NCBI RefSeq assembly: GCF_002086485.1
Contig: NZ_MVHF01000042.1
Span: forward strand, 1 to 64,000
Length of the DNA: 64,000 nt
From: Mycobacterium aquaticum
GTDB taxonomy: Bacteria > Actinomycetota > Actinomycetes > Mycobacteriales > Mycobacteriaceae
Direction: 5' to 3'
The position numbers and the translations under genes are program-made. Below are positions 33,620 through 41,948 of this stretch, in pieces (within the stretch, counting starts at the first letter, position 1; each line of letters begins with the position of its first letter). Under the pieces are notes generated by a model that did no database searches, was not told where the DNA came from, and worked only from the letters and a program-made list of their open reading frames with translations.

Positions 33620-35229
33620 AGCCGCCTCCGGACGACGAACGGCCCGATCGCCAGCAGGTCGATCGGTGCGCTGCCGAAACACTCGAGGGCATCCCGCGGC
33701 GAATCGACCATCGGTCGCCCGGCGGTGTTGAAGCTGGTGTTGACGATCACCGGTATGCCGGTGCGGTCGTTGAACCGGCTGATGGTGCGGTACAGCAACG
33801 GATCGCTCCCGTCGACCGTCTGGATGCGCGCGGTGCCGTCGACGTGTGTGACGGCCGGGATCTGCGGCTGCCACTCGGCTGCCACGTCATGTACGAACAG
33901 CATGTACGGGCTGGGAATCGGCCCGCCCGAGAAGATCTCGTGGGCAGCCTCGGCCAGCACCATGGGCGCCACCGGCCGGAACTGCTCCCGGCCCTTCACC
34001 GCGTTGAGGCGCTCGACATTGGCCGCACTGCGCGGATCGGCGAGCAGCGACCGCCCGCCGAGCGCCCGCGGGCCGAATTCCGCGCGACCCTGGAACCAGC
34101 CCACCAACTGGTCATCGGCCAGCGCATCGCCGACCGTGGCGGCAAGATCGTCGGGGCGTTCATACCGGACGGCCGCGGTATCGAGCACTTCGGCGATCTG
34201 AGCCTCGGTCCAACCGCGGCCCAGTGCGGCCGACGGCATCGGTGTGATGGGGTCCTGCGCCTCGGCGGCCAGTGCGAGCGCAGCACCAAGCGCGGTGCCC
34301 GCATCGCCTGCTGCGGGCTGGATCCACACATCGTCGAATCCGCTGTGTTGGTACATCTTCGAGTTGGCGACACAGTTGAGCGCGACTCCCCCGGCCAGAC
34401 ACAGCTGCCGGTGTTCGGTGCGTTCCCGCAGCCATGCCACGAGGTCGAGCAGCACCTCTTCGAGCACCCGCTGCACGCTGCAGGCCAGATCCACCCGGTC
34501 CTGCCAGCTGGTGCCGAACGACTGCCAGTCCACCGGTTCGGTGCGGAATCCGCCGTCCCCGCAGGCGTATACGAGTTCTCGGAAGCGGTCGGCGAAACGT
34601 GGTTCACCATATGACGACATCGCCATGACCTTGTACTCGTCGCTGGAGCGTTTGAACCCCAGATGTTCGGTGAGCTCCTCGTAGAGCAGGCCCAGTGAGT
34701 GTGGGAGCTGTTGAGTCGCCAGCACATCCAACTTGTTGTCGGTGTAGGCGCCGGCCAGCATCGAGGTGGTCTCCCCCCGACCGTCGACCACGAGAACAGC
34801 GCAGTCCGGGTGCGGTGAGGCCAACGCAGTGGATGCGGCGTGGGCGACATGGTGGCGGACGTAGCGGACGATGCCAGGGTCGAGGCCCGGGAAGGCGGCT
34901 TGCAGAAACTTGGGCGCGCGTTCGGCATACAGTGTCCGCAGGCTCTCCCACTGTCCGTCATGACCGATCAGGTCCGTCGCACTGCCGCAAAGCAGCCCGG
35001 GATCGTAGGAGTACCCGACCGCGTCCAGGTCGGCGGGTTCGAGACCCGCTTGTTCCAGGCACCACCGGGCCGAGGCCACCGGCAGTTCCCAGGTCGAGAA
35101 CGCCACGGCCTCCTTGCCGTGCTTGCGGCGGCTGAACCGCTCCTCCTCGGCGGCCGCGACGATCCGACCGTCAACCACAAGTGCGGCGGCCGGATCGTGA
35201 AACACCGCGTTGATTCCGAGTACTCGCAC
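33616..35229 (-). CDS. Carbamoyltransferase (NodU/CmcH/TobZ family)
   Basis: 537 residues. The N-terminal Kae1-like domain has NAVFHDPAAALVVDGRIVAA and EEERFSRRKHG, histidines in VRHHVAHAAST, and LCLAGGVALNCVANSKM. The C-terminal domain has GWFQGRAEFGPRALGGRSLL, FRPVAPMVL and VNTSFN. Family members move a carbamoyl group from carbamoyl-phosphate, via carbamoyl-adenylate, to a sugar or antibiotic hydroxyl. In this locus the likely acceptor is a glycan sugar, as with NodU on Nod factors. The GTG at 35229 follows GAGGAGGAG, a very strong RBS, which settles the start. Confidence 0.92.
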   Translation of the reverse strand: MRVLGINAVFHDPAAALVVDGRIVAAAEEERFSRRKHGKEAVAFSTWELPVASARWCLEQAGLEPADLDAVGYSYDPGLLCGSATDLIGHDGQWESLRTLYAERAPKFLQAAFPGLDPGIVRYVRHHVAHAASTALASPHPDCAVLVVDGRGETTSMLAGAYTDNKLDVLATQQLPHSLGLLYEELTEHLGFKRSSDEYKVMAMSSYGEPRFADRFRELVYACGDGGFRTEPVDWQSFGTSWQDRVDLACSVQRVLEEVLLDLVAWLRERTEHRQLCLAGGVALNCVANSKMYQHSGFDDVWIQPAAGDAGTALGAALALAAEAQDPITPMPSAALGRGWTEAQIAEVLDTAAVRYERPDDLAATVGDALADDQLVGWFQGRAEFGPRALGGRSLLADPRSAANVERLNAVKGREQFRPVAPMVLAEAAHEIFSGGPIPSPYMLFVHDVAAEWQPQIPAVTHVDGTARIQTVDGSDPLLYRTISRFNDRTGIPVIVNTSFNTAGRPMVDSPRDALECFGSAPIDLLAIGPFVVRRRL

Positions 35230-35239
35230 CGACTCCTCC

Positions 35240-36196
35240 TCAGTCGCTTTCTGACAAGCCTTGCCGGACAAACCATTCGATGGTCCTCGCCAGCCCCTCG
35301 CGGCAATCCACCTGCGGCTTCCAGCCGAGCCGCCTACCTGCCTCGGTGATGTCCGGGCAGCGGCGTTGCGGATCGTCGTCGACTCCGGGCACTTGGCAGA
35401 TCGGCGATTCGCTGCCTGCCAGCTCCCGGATGAGTTCCGCGATGGCAAGTACGGTGAGTTCGTCCGGATTGCCCACGTTGATCGGCCCCTGGCATTCGGC
35501 CCGGGCCAACGCCAAGAGCGCGTCGACGGTGTCGTCGACGTAGCACAGCGACCGGGTCTGCCCTCCACTGCCGTGTACCGTGATGGGCTTGCCTGCAAGT
35601 GCCTGTTCGCAGAAGGTGGGGACGATGCGGCCGTCCGCGCGGCGCATCCGGGGACCATAGGTGTTGAACAACCGCGCCACGGCGATGTCGGCGGAGCGTG
35701 CACGTCCGTAGGCGAACGTCAGCGCTTCCGCATACCGCTTGCCCTCGTCATAGACACTTCTCGGGCCGACAGGATTGACGTTGCCCCAATAGTCTTCGCG
35801 CTGCGGATGCTGCAGCGGGTCACCGTATACCTCGCTCGTCGACGCAAGCACGAAACGTGCGCCGCACCGCTCGGCGTAATCCAGGGCGTTGGCGGTTCCG
35901 ACGGAGTTCGTGGTCAAGGTCTGTACCGGCAGCCGCTGATAGTCGATCGGTGACGCAGGTGACGCAAGATGGAAAACCGTGTCGACACTCGGCAGTGTCG
36001 GCAGAGGATGAATGACGTCGTGAAGCACAAACCGGTAGCCGGGGCGCTGCGCCAGGCGGGTCGGCGCATCCAGCATGCTGGTCACCCCGTTGTCCACGCA
36101 CAACACCTCGACGCCGGAGTCCAGCAGTCGGTCACAGAGATGACTGCCCACAAAGCCTGCCCCGCCCGTCACCAGCACTCGATTCAGTTCACGCAT
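35240..36196 (-). CDS. UDP-glucuronate decarboxylase (UDP-xylose synthase)-like extended SDR
   Basis: 318 residues of the extended SDR family. VLVTGGAGFVGSHLCDRLLD is the NAD loop; LASTSEVYGDPLQHPQ and SVYDEGKRYAEAL carry the catalytic Thr/Ser, Glu and Tyr-x3-Lys. The TSEVYGDP plus YDEGKR pair is the hallmark of UDP-xylose synthases (UXS) rather than of epimerases or 4,6-dehydratases. With ugd in the same operon, the route UDP-Glc to UDP-GlcA to UDP-Xyl is complete. It is the first gene of the long minus-strand operon, 10 bases before the carbamoyltransferase. The start almost touches the divergent GT2 promoter. Confidence 0.88.
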   Translation of the reverse strand: MRELNRVLVTGGAGFVGSHLCDRLLDSGVEVLCVDNGVTSMLDAPTRLAQRPGYRFVLHDVIHPLPTLPSVDTVFHLASPASPIDYQRLPVQTLTTNSVGTANALDYAERCGARFVLASTSEVYGDPLQHPQREDYWGNVNPVGPRSVYDEGKRYAEALTFAYGRARSADIAVARLFNTYGPRMRRADGRIVPTFCEQALAGKPITVHGSGGQTRSLCYVDDTVDALLALARAECQGPINVGNPDELTVLAIAELIRELAGSESPICQVPGVDDDPQRRCPDITEAGRRLGWKPQVDCREGLARTIEWFVRQGLSESD

Positions 36197-36200
36197 GAGG

Positions 36201-36225
36201 GTTTGCCCCTCGCCGTCGCGGGTAG
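36201..36225 (+). promoter_or_regulatory. SigF-type promoter for the divergent GT2 gene
   Basis: GTTT at 36201-36204, 15-base spacer, GGGTAG at 36220-36225, twelve bases before the ATG at 36237. It begins only 5 bases from the UXS start codon on the other strand. Confidence 0.7.
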
Positions 36226-36236
36226 CCGCCTGCGCT

Positions 36237-37127
36237 ATGGAACATGCAGGCAAGGTCTCGTTCGTCATCGCCAGTCGCAATCGCCCGGCCGAACTCGCCA
36301 CCGTGGTGAGCAGACTCCTCGATACCACACCGTGTCCGATCGTCGTGGTGGACAACGGTTCTGATGCGGGATCTGTCGACAACCTGCGACGCATCGCAGC
36401 GCAGTCGACCGGCCGGGTCACCGTGCTGGGTCTGCGGTCCAACCTCGGCGCGGTGGGGCGCAACGTCGGGGTCGCCGCCTGCCGCACGCCGTATGTCGCC
36501 TTCTGCGACGACGACTCGTGGTGGACGCCGGAGTCCCCGGGCCGCGCCGCGGACATTTTCGACCGTCACCCGAGCGTCGCCCTGCTGGCAGCCCGTACCG
36601 AGGTGTGGCCGCAGAGACGTGACGATCCCGTGGTCGAACAGCTCGCGAACAGTCCGCTGGGACGGCGACCCGATCTGCCGGGTCCGTCGATCCTGGGCTT
36701 TCTCTCGTGCGCAGCCGTCGTCCGCAAGACGGCCTTCGAGGCAGCCGGAGGATTCAGCCCGATTCTGCACTTTCGTGGCGAGGAGCAGTTGCTGGCAATG
36801 GATTTGGCAGCGCGTGGCTGGGATCTCTGCTACTGCCCCGAGCTGACCGCCATCCATCAACCGTCGGCGCTGCGGGACACGAACGCGGCGCAGGACGCCC
36901 GCAGCCTGCGCAACGCGGTGCTCACCACCTGGCTGCGCCGGCCCATCGGTGCGTGCCTCGGTCAAGCGGCTGCCTTGGCGCGAGCGGCGGCCGGCGACAC
37001 CGCACACGCCCGGGCAGCCGCAGAAGCGTTGCTGAGGTTGCCCGCCGTGATCGCATCCCGCCGACGGCTTCCTGCCTCGGTCGAGCATGCGGTCGCGCTG
37101 CTGGACGGTGCGGAATCTCATTACTGA
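36237..37127 (+). CDS. Glycosyltransferase family 2
   Basis: 296 residues. SFVIASRNRPAELATVVSRL and IVVVDNGSDAGSVDNL are the GT-A nucleotide-binding start; AVGRNVGVAACRTPYVAFCD plus DDDSWW carry the DXD metal site; FRGEEQLLAMDLAARGWDL is the acceptor/ED region. Members add a single sugar to lipid or glycan acceptors. I chose the ATG at 36237, because an ATG at 36195 would put the SigF promoter inside the coding region. It ends overlapping the convergent GT4 gene by 7 bases. Confidence 0.85.
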   Translation: MEHAGKVSFVIASRNRPAELATVVSRLLDTTPCPIVVVDNGSDAGSVDNLRRIAAQSTGRVTVLGLRSNLGAVGRNVGVAACRTPYVAFCDDDSWWTPESPGRAADIFDRHPSVALLAARTEVWPQRRDDPVVEQLANSPLGRRPDLPGPSILGFLSCAAVVRKTAFEAAGGFSPILHFRGEEQLLAMDLAARGWDLCYCPELTAIHQPSALRDTNAAQDARSLRNAVLTTWLRRPIGACLGQAAALARAAAGDTAHARAAAEALLRLPAVIASRRRLPASVEHAVALLDGAESHY

Positions 37128-38356
37128 ACAGCACTTTCAGACGAGTCAGCGGATATCACCGGCGGCACGTACGCCGCAGGACCGACGCGGTCATATACCC
37201 GCAGGGTGTCCGCGGCGATCCGGTCCCACGAGTACCGTGACCGAGCGCGGTCTCGGCCGGCCGCCCCGAGGCTGCGCCGCAGGAAGTCGTCGCGCAGCAG
37301 GCTGTTCAGCGTGTCGGCCAACAGATCCGGGCGCTTCGGCGGGACCAGTCGGCCCGTCACATCGTGCACAACCGTGTCGAGCATGCCGCCCACGGCCGAC
37401 GCCACGACAGGAACCCCGCACGCCATCGCCTCCAGTGGCACGATGCCGAAGGGCTCGTACCACGGTGTGCACGCGACGATATCGGCGGACCGCAAGACGG
37501 CAGGCATGTTCGCCCGGGCCACCGATCCGCACAACTTGACCCGGTCGTCGACGCCGAGTTCCCGGGCCAGCGCCTTCAGCCGACGGGCCTCGGGGTCGCG
37601 CCTGAGCGCGGCTCGGGCCGGCCCACCCACGATCACCAGTTCTGTGTCGGGGATGCTCGCCAACGCGCGGATGGCGAGATCAAAACCCTTGCGGGGCACG
37701 AACCTACCGACACTGACGATGCGGTGTGCCGCACCACGGCGCGACTTCGGGCCTTCCGGGGTGAACAGGTCCAGATCGACGCCACAGGGCACCACCGACG
37801 TCCGGCTGCGCGAGCGGCCCAGCCGCATGAGTTCGAACACCTCGTCGGTGCACGTCGCGGCCACCCAGGTGGCACAACGCGCCACCATGCTTTCCAGCTT
37901 GAGCCGCTCCGGTGGGCTCGTGTCGTCGGCCCCCTGATGCCTGCGCTTGACCACACCGAGCGCATGAAATGTCTGCACCGCAGGGAGATTCAGGTGTCTT
38001 GCGGCCAGTTGGCTGGCCACTCCCGACATCCAGAAGTGTGCGTGCACGACGTCAGGGCGGTGGACCGTCCAGTCGCCGTCGAGAAACCGCGCGAACTCCC
38101 CCATGTATTGCAGCAGTTCGTCCTTCGGAATATGTTCGGCAGGGCCGGCCGGGACATGTACAACGGTGTATCCGTCCGGGGTCGTCATGCGCTCCGGCAG
38201 GGCCCGGTCGTCGCGTCGGGTATAGACGACGACTTCGTGGCCGCGGCGGCTCAAAGCGGCGGAAAGCGCTGCCACATGAACGTTCTGGCCGCCTGCATCG
38301 GCGCCCCCGAGTGCGGCCAGTGGGCTGGCATGCTCGGAGACCATTGCAATCTTCAT
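37121..38356 (-). CDS. Glycosyltransferase family 4 (GT-B)
   Basis: 411 residues of GT-B fold. N-terminal IAMVSEHASPLAALGGADAG and GGQNVHVAALSAALSRRGHE resemble sucrose-phosphate-synthase-like and MshA-like GT4 enzymes. The donor-site half has IVSVGRFVPRKGFDLAIRAL, VACTPWYEPFGIVPLEAMAC (the E-x7-E motif) and VPVVASAVGGMLDTV. The donor is probably a nucleotide hexose; the acceptor is not predictable. AAGGAG precedes the ATG at 38356. It follows a second glycosyltransferase by 20 bases, so the two share the SigF promoter at 39359-39383. Confidence 0.9.
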   Translation of the reverse strand: MKIAMVSEHASPLAALGGADAGGQNVHVAALSAALSRRGHEVVVYTRRDDRALPERMTTPDGYTVVHVPAGPAEHIPKDELLQYMGEFARFLDGDWTVHRPDVVHAHFWMSGVASQLAARHLNLPAVQTFHALGVVKRRHQGADDTSPPERLKLESMVARCATWVAATCTDEVFELMRLGRSRSRTSVVPCGVDLDLFTPEGPKSRRGAAHRIVSVGRFVPRKGFDLAIRALASIPDTELVIVGGPARAALRRDPEARRLKALARELGVDDRVKLCGSVARANMPAVLRSADIVACTPWYEPFGIVPLEAMACGVPVVASAVGGMLDTVVHDVTGRLVPPKRPDLLADTLNSLLRDDFLRRSLGAAGRDRARSRYSWDRIAADTLRVYDRVGPAAYVPPVISADSSESAVQ

Positions 38357-38376
38357 CAGCAACTCCTTCGGCGATT

Positions 38377-39348
38377 TCATCGGCAGCATTCGGCGATCAC
38401 CCGGTCCCAGTCCTTGAGAAACCGATCGAGGCCGAAGTGCGCCAGCGCGTACGCACGCGCCGCCTTACCCGCGACCGCAGCCGCGGATGCGTCAGACACG
38501 AATCCCTGCAGTGCGTATGCGAGCGTCTTGACGTCCGCGCTCACCACGCCTGCCTCGGCGAGCACCGTCATGGGTGCCATCGTCGAGCCGACGGCAACGA
38601 TCGGCATCCCGAGGAACATCGCCTCTACCAGCGACATGCCCAACGACGTCCATCGTGCGGTGTGCAGATACACCCGACGGCGCGCGATCTGATACAGCAC
38701 CCGCGGATGCGGGACGTCGCCCTTACCGCGCACGGCCGCGAGCGCACCTTTGCGGTTGAGTTCCCGAGAACCGATGCCCCACACATCGATCGGCACCTGG
38801 CTGCTGAGTTCGGCCAGCAGGTCGGCTCCCACGGTGCGCCACCGGCGCAGCGGTTCGTTGATCATGGTCGCCGCGGCCGCCACGTCGCCGGTGTAGAGGT
38901 TGCCTGGGTCGGCGATGCCGTGCGTGATCACCTTGGTAGGGGCAATGCCGTTGTCCCACATCAGCCTGTTGAATTCGGTGACGTGGATCAGCGGGATGTC
39001 CATGCGCTCGGCGAGCACATGGTTGCTGTCGACCGCATCCGGCCGTGGGGTGTTGTGCTCGACGTAGACAGCCGGAATGTCGATGCCGGGGCGTCGGCCC
39101 AGCAACTCTGCAGCCAGCTCGATCTCCCTCGGCCGCTGCAGTACGATCAGGTCGATGTCCTGATTCCGCAGCTGATCTGTCGAAATTTCTTGTGCGCGTG
39201 GCCAATCACGGCCGAGCAGACCCTTCCCGTCTGCATCGCCCGCCTTGTTGACGGGAATCAGATAACGATGCCGCCCGGCGACAAACGACTCCATCCACGA
39301 GCCGTGCACATGCCACGCGAGCACCGTGCGCGGAAGGTCTGCATCCAT
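38377..39348 (-). CDS. Glycosyltransferase (GT4-like)
   Basis: 323 residues. VLAWHVHGSWMESFVAGRHR, IDLIVLQRPREIELAAELLG and VYVEHNTPRPDAVDSNHVLA form the N-terminal half; RRRVYLHTARWTSLGMSLVE and AMFLGMPIVAVGSTMAPMTV carry the C-terminal E-x7-E region. This subtype is found beside the GT4 partner in other actinobacteria. It is the first gene of a two-gene transcript directly behind a full SigF promoter, 10 bases downstream of the -10, so the message is nearly leaderless. Confidence 0.85.
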   Translation of the reverse strand: MDADLPRTVLAWHVHGSWMESFVAGRHRYLIPVNKAGDADGKGLLGRDWPRAQEISTDQLRNQDIDLIVLQRPREIELAAELLGRRPGIDIPAVYVEHNTPRPDAVDSNHVLAERMDIPLIHVTEFNRLMWDNGIAPTKVITHGIADPGNLYTGDVAAAATMINEPLRRWRTVGADLLAELSSQVPIDVWGIGSRELNRKGALAAVRGKGDVPHPRVLYQIARRRVYLHTARWTSLGMSLVEAMFLGMPIVAVGSTMAPMTVLAEAGVVSADVKTLAYALQGFVSDASAAAVAGKAARAYALAHFGLDRFLKDWDRVIAECCR

Positions 39349-39358
39349 GGGGGCGGAA

Positions 39359-39383
39359 GTACCCTGGCAACCCACTCTTAAAC
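39359..39383 (-). promoter_or_regulatory. SigF-type promoter for the GT pair
   Basis: Minus strand: GTTT (39383-39380), 15-base spacer, GGGTAC (39364-39359), ten bases before the ATG at 39348. It is a full match and is divergent from a second full match at 39393-39419. Confidence 0.78.
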
Positions 39384-39392
39384 ACACGAAGA

Positions 39393-39419
39393 GTTTTGGC
39401 CCTGAGCAGCACGGGGTAC
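39393..39419 (+). promoter_or_regulatory. SigF-type promoter for the 66-residue acidic protein
   Basis: GTTT at 39393-39396, 17-base spacer, GGGTAC at 39414-39419, ten bases before the ATG at 39430. Confidence 0.7.
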
Positions 39420-39429
39420 TCCCCAACCC

Positions 39430-39630
39430 ATGCAACCCGAGGACGACGAAGTACCGGTCGCGGACGCCGTCGAGCAGCAGCGCGACGTCAAACCGCCACC
39501 GCCAGGAGACGACGAAGCGATCGAACCGAGCGCCAGCCCGCCCTTGGAAAGTACTGAAAGCGACTGGCAGGAACAACGCGACGAAGTGGATCTCGACCCG
39601 GAGCTCGACGACGTCGGCCGCGAAGACTGA
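39430..39630 (+). CDS. Small acidic hypothetical protein
   Basis: 66 residues, about a third Asp or Glu, with prolines and no hydrophobic core (EDDEVPVADAVEQQRDVK, then PPPPGDDEA, ending DELDDVGRED-like). It is almost certainly disordered. No family is recognised. Its reality is supported by its own SigF-type promoter ten bases upstream and by the similar compositional style of the SigF-promoted DUF5709 protein. About 97 bases follow before the convergent usfY stop, in which I see no strong terminator. Confidence 0.65.
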   Translation: MQPEDDEVPVADAVEQQRDVKPPPPGDDEAIEPSASPPLESTESDWQEQRDEVDLDPELDDVGRED

Positions 39631-39727
39631 CGAAAGTACCTGACAATGAGCTCATTTGCCGACAGCGGTGAGGTGCTCGCTCCGCTCGGCGGCGAAACAC
39701 TGCCCGGCTGACCGAAATTCGCTGTGC

Positions 39728-40024
39728 CTAGCGTTCGGCAGATCCCCGGTCGGTGTGCCACTCGTCTTCCCTGCGGCGCACGCGCCGGTGCTCCACGCCG
39801 AGCCACACTGCGCTGACCACAAACAACACGGCGGTGATCACCGCCAACCACGTGCCAACGTCACTGTGTGAGGTGGCGAATGCCGCGAGGCACGCGACGA
39901 ACGACACGACGGCAACGAAAAGCAGAACGATCGCCGGCATGTTCTTGGTGTCTTTCATCGTCTCGCCGGCATGCGGTCGGGTGGTACGGGCGTGATCCAC
40001 TGGGTCCTTGGCGGTGTCCCCCAT
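39728..40024 (-). CDS. usfY: UsfY family protein
   Basis: 98 residues. The N-terminal MGDTAKDPVDHARTTRPHAG matches the M. tuberculosis UsfY start closely; two hydrophobic segments follow (AIVLLFVAVVSFVACLAAFA and TWLAVITAVLFVVSAVWLGV), and the end is VEHRRVRRREDEW. In M. tuberculosis usfY is the gene upstream of rsbW-sigF and is SigF-regulated; its function is unknown. GAGGAG precedes the ATG at 40024, and a full SigF-type promoter lies 35 bases upstream. No rsbW or sigF is adjacent here, so this may be one of several copies. Confidence 0.85.
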   Translation of the reverse strand: MGDTAKDPVDHARTTRPHAGETMKDTKNMPAIVLLFVAVVSFVACLAAFATSHSDVGTWLAVITAVLFVVSAVWLGVEHRRVRRREDEWHTDRGSAER

Positions 40025-40058
40025 CACTGCTCCTCTCGGCTCGGTCGTTGGCATAGAG

Positions 40059-40084
40059 CTACCCGCCTCGCGTCGTTCCGAAAC
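40059..40084 (-). promoter_or_regulatory. SigF-type promoter for usfY
   Basis: Minus strand: GTTT (40084-40081), 16-base spacer, GGGTAG (40064-40059), 34 bases before the usfY ATG. Confidence 0.75.
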
Positions 40085-40102
40085 GACACGCTGGTCGACG
40101 GA

Positions 40103-41830
40103 TCAGCTGGACGCGTCTGCCTGTTCCATGGCGAGCTGATGGTCACGCCCGACGTGAGATTCGCTGCGCATCCGCTCGACCATATGCGGGTAATGAAGTT
40201 CGAATGCGGGCCGCTCCGAACGGATCCGGGGCAGCTCGGTGAAGTTGTGCCGCGGCGGCGGGCACGAGGTCGCCCACTCCAGGGAGTTGCCGTAACCCCA
40301 CGGATCATCGACCGTGACCGGTTCGCCGTAGCGCCAGCTCTTGAAGACGTTCCAGATGAACGGCAGCATCGAGACGCCCAAGATGAACGCGCCGATGGTC
40401 GAGACGACGTTGAGCGTGGTGAACCCATCCGACGGCAGATAGTCGGCGTAACGCCGTGGCATGCCCTGGTTTCCGAGCCAATGCTGGACAAGAAAAGTGG
40501 TGTGGAACCCGATGAACGTCAACCAGAAATGCAGCTTGCCCAGGCGCTCGTCGAGCAGCCGGCCCGTCATCTTCGGGAACCAGAAGTACACGCCGGCAAA
40601 CGTCGCGAACACGATCGTGCCGAACAGCACGTAATGGAAGTGCGCCACCACGAAGTAGCTGTCGGTGACGTGGAAATCCAGTGGTGGGCTGGCCAGCATG
40701 ACCCCGGTCAGACCGCCGAGCAGGAAGGTGACGAGGAAGCCGACCGAGAACAGCATCGGCGTCTCGAAGGTCAGCTGCCCTTTCCACATGGTGCCGATCC
40801 AGTTGAAGAACTTGATGCCGGTCGGCACGGCGATCAGATACGTCATGAACGAAAAGAACGGCAGCAGAACGGCTCCGGTGGCGAACATGTGATGCGCCCA
40901 CACCGCGACCGAGAGTGCCGCGATCGACACGGTGGCGTACACCAACGTGGTATAGCCGAAAATCGGCTTACGGCTGAACACAGGGATGATCTCGGTGACG
41001 ATGCCGAAGAACGGCAAGGCGACGATGTAGACCTCGGGATGGCCGAAGAACCAGAACAGGTGCTGCCACAGAATCGGTCCCCCGTTGGCCGGGTCGTAGA
41101 TGTGAGCGCCCAGGTGACGGTCGGCCGCCAGCCCGAACAAGGCTGCGGTCAGGATCGGGAAGGCCAGCAGCACCAGGATGGACGTCACGAAGACGTTCCA
41201 GGTGAAGATCGGCATGCGGAACATCGTCATCCCGGGGGCCCGCATACAGACCACGGTGGTGATCATGTTGACCCCACCGAGAATGGTGCCAAGGCCGCCC
41301 ACGGCCAGCCCGAGAATCCACAGATCCCCGCCGGGGCCCGGCGAGTGGATCGCGTCGGTCAGCGGTGAATACGCCGTCCAACCGAAGTCGGCGGCGCCGC
41401 CCGGGCAGATGAATCCCGCCAGGGCGATCAGCGCGCCGAACACGAACAACCAGAACGACAGTGCGTTCAGTCGCGGGAACGCCACGTCCGGCGCGCCGAT
41501 GTGCAACGGCAGAACCAGGTTGGCGAAGCCGAACACGATGGGCGTCGCGTAGAACAGCAGCATCACCGTGCCGTGCATGGTGAACAGCTGATTGAACTGC
41601 TCGTTGGACAGGAACTGCAGGCCGGGCTCGGCCAGCTCAGTCCGCATCAGCAGCGCCATGAGCCCGCCGATGAAGAAGAAGGCGAAGCACGCGACGCAGT
41701 ACATGATGCCGATCAGCTTGTGATCGGTCGTGGTGATCAGCTTGTAGACCAGGTTGCCCCGTGGCCCGAGGCGCGCCGGGAACGGGCGGCGCGGCGCGAG
41801 TTTAGGTGGGACCAGGGCATGAGCCGTCAT
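40103..41830 (-). CDS. ctaD: Cytochrome c oxidase subunit I (aa3 type), orphan copy
   Basis: 575 residues with twelve membrane helices. All redox ligands are present: His in TMHGTVM (low-spin haem a), the CuB His-Tyr pair in FFGHPEVYIVALP, the CuB His-His in VWAHHMF, and the haem a3/haem a histidines in VAHFHYVLFG. The K-channel region WKGQLTFETPM is intact. It is the catalytic subunit that reduces oxygen to water. It stands alone, without ctaC, ctaE or the serB2 neighbour usual for the main mycobacterial copy, so it is probably an additional, conditionally expressed subunit. Its promoter is SigF-like. Confidence 0.93.
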   Translation of the reverse strand: MTAHALVPPKLAPRRPFPARLGPRGNLVYKLITTTDHKLIGIMYCVACFAFFFIGGLMALLMRTELAEPGLQFLSNEQFNQLFTMHGTVMLLFYATPIVFGFANLVLPLHIGAPDVAFPRLNALSFWLFVFGALIALAGFICPGGAADFGWTAYSPLTDAIHSPGPGGDLWILGLAVGGLGTILGGVNMITTVVCMRAPGMTMFRMPIFTWNVFVTSILVLLAFPILTAALFGLAADRHLGAHIYDPANGGPILWQHLFWFFGHPEVYIVALPFFGIVTEIIPVFSRKPIFGYTTLVYATVSIAALSVAVWAHHMFATGAVLLPFFSFMTYLIAVPTGIKFFNWIGTMWKGQLTFETPMLFSVGFLVTFLLGGLTGVMLASPPLDFHVTDSYFVVAHFHYVLFGTIVFATFAGVYFWFPKMTGRLLDERLGKLHFWLTFIGFHTTFLVQHWLGNQGMPRRYADYLPSDGFTTLNVVSTIGAFILGVSMLPFIWNVFKSWRYGEPVTVDDPWGYGNSLEWATSCPPPRHNFTELPRIRSERPAFELHYPHMVERMRSESHVGRDHQLAMEQADASS

Positions 41831-41856
41831 CGCGAACTCCGATCGTCACGATGCGG

Positions 41857-41882
41857 TTTCCCGGGATCCGGCACATCCAAAC
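41857..41882 (-). promoter_or_regulatory. SigF-like promoter for ctaD
   Basis: Minus strand: GTTT (41882-41879), 16-base spacer, GGGAAA (41862-41857), 26 bases before the ATG at 41830. The -35 and spacing are exact; the -10 is the GGGAA variant also seen before csbD and the gene at 43015. Confidence 0.6.
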
Positions 41883-41896
41883 GCCGTGTCCCGGCG

Positions 41897-41922
41897 GTTT
41901 GCGCGTCTCTGCCGCCGGGTAG
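41897..41922 (+). promoter_or_regulatory. SigF-type promoter for the ribokinase-like gene
   Basis: GTTT at 41897-41900, 16-base spacer, GGGTAG at 41917-41922, then AGGAGG and the GTG at 41949. It is back-to-back with the ctaD promoter. Confidence 0.72.
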
Positions 41923-41948
41923 CGCTAAGTGCACACAGGAGGTGTGCG

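Noticed and set aside
39728..40024. usfY considered as evidence that rsbW and sigF are adjacent
   Set aside because: The neighbours are an orphan ctaD and a small acidic protein; no anti-sigma or SigF-like frame lies in the window.
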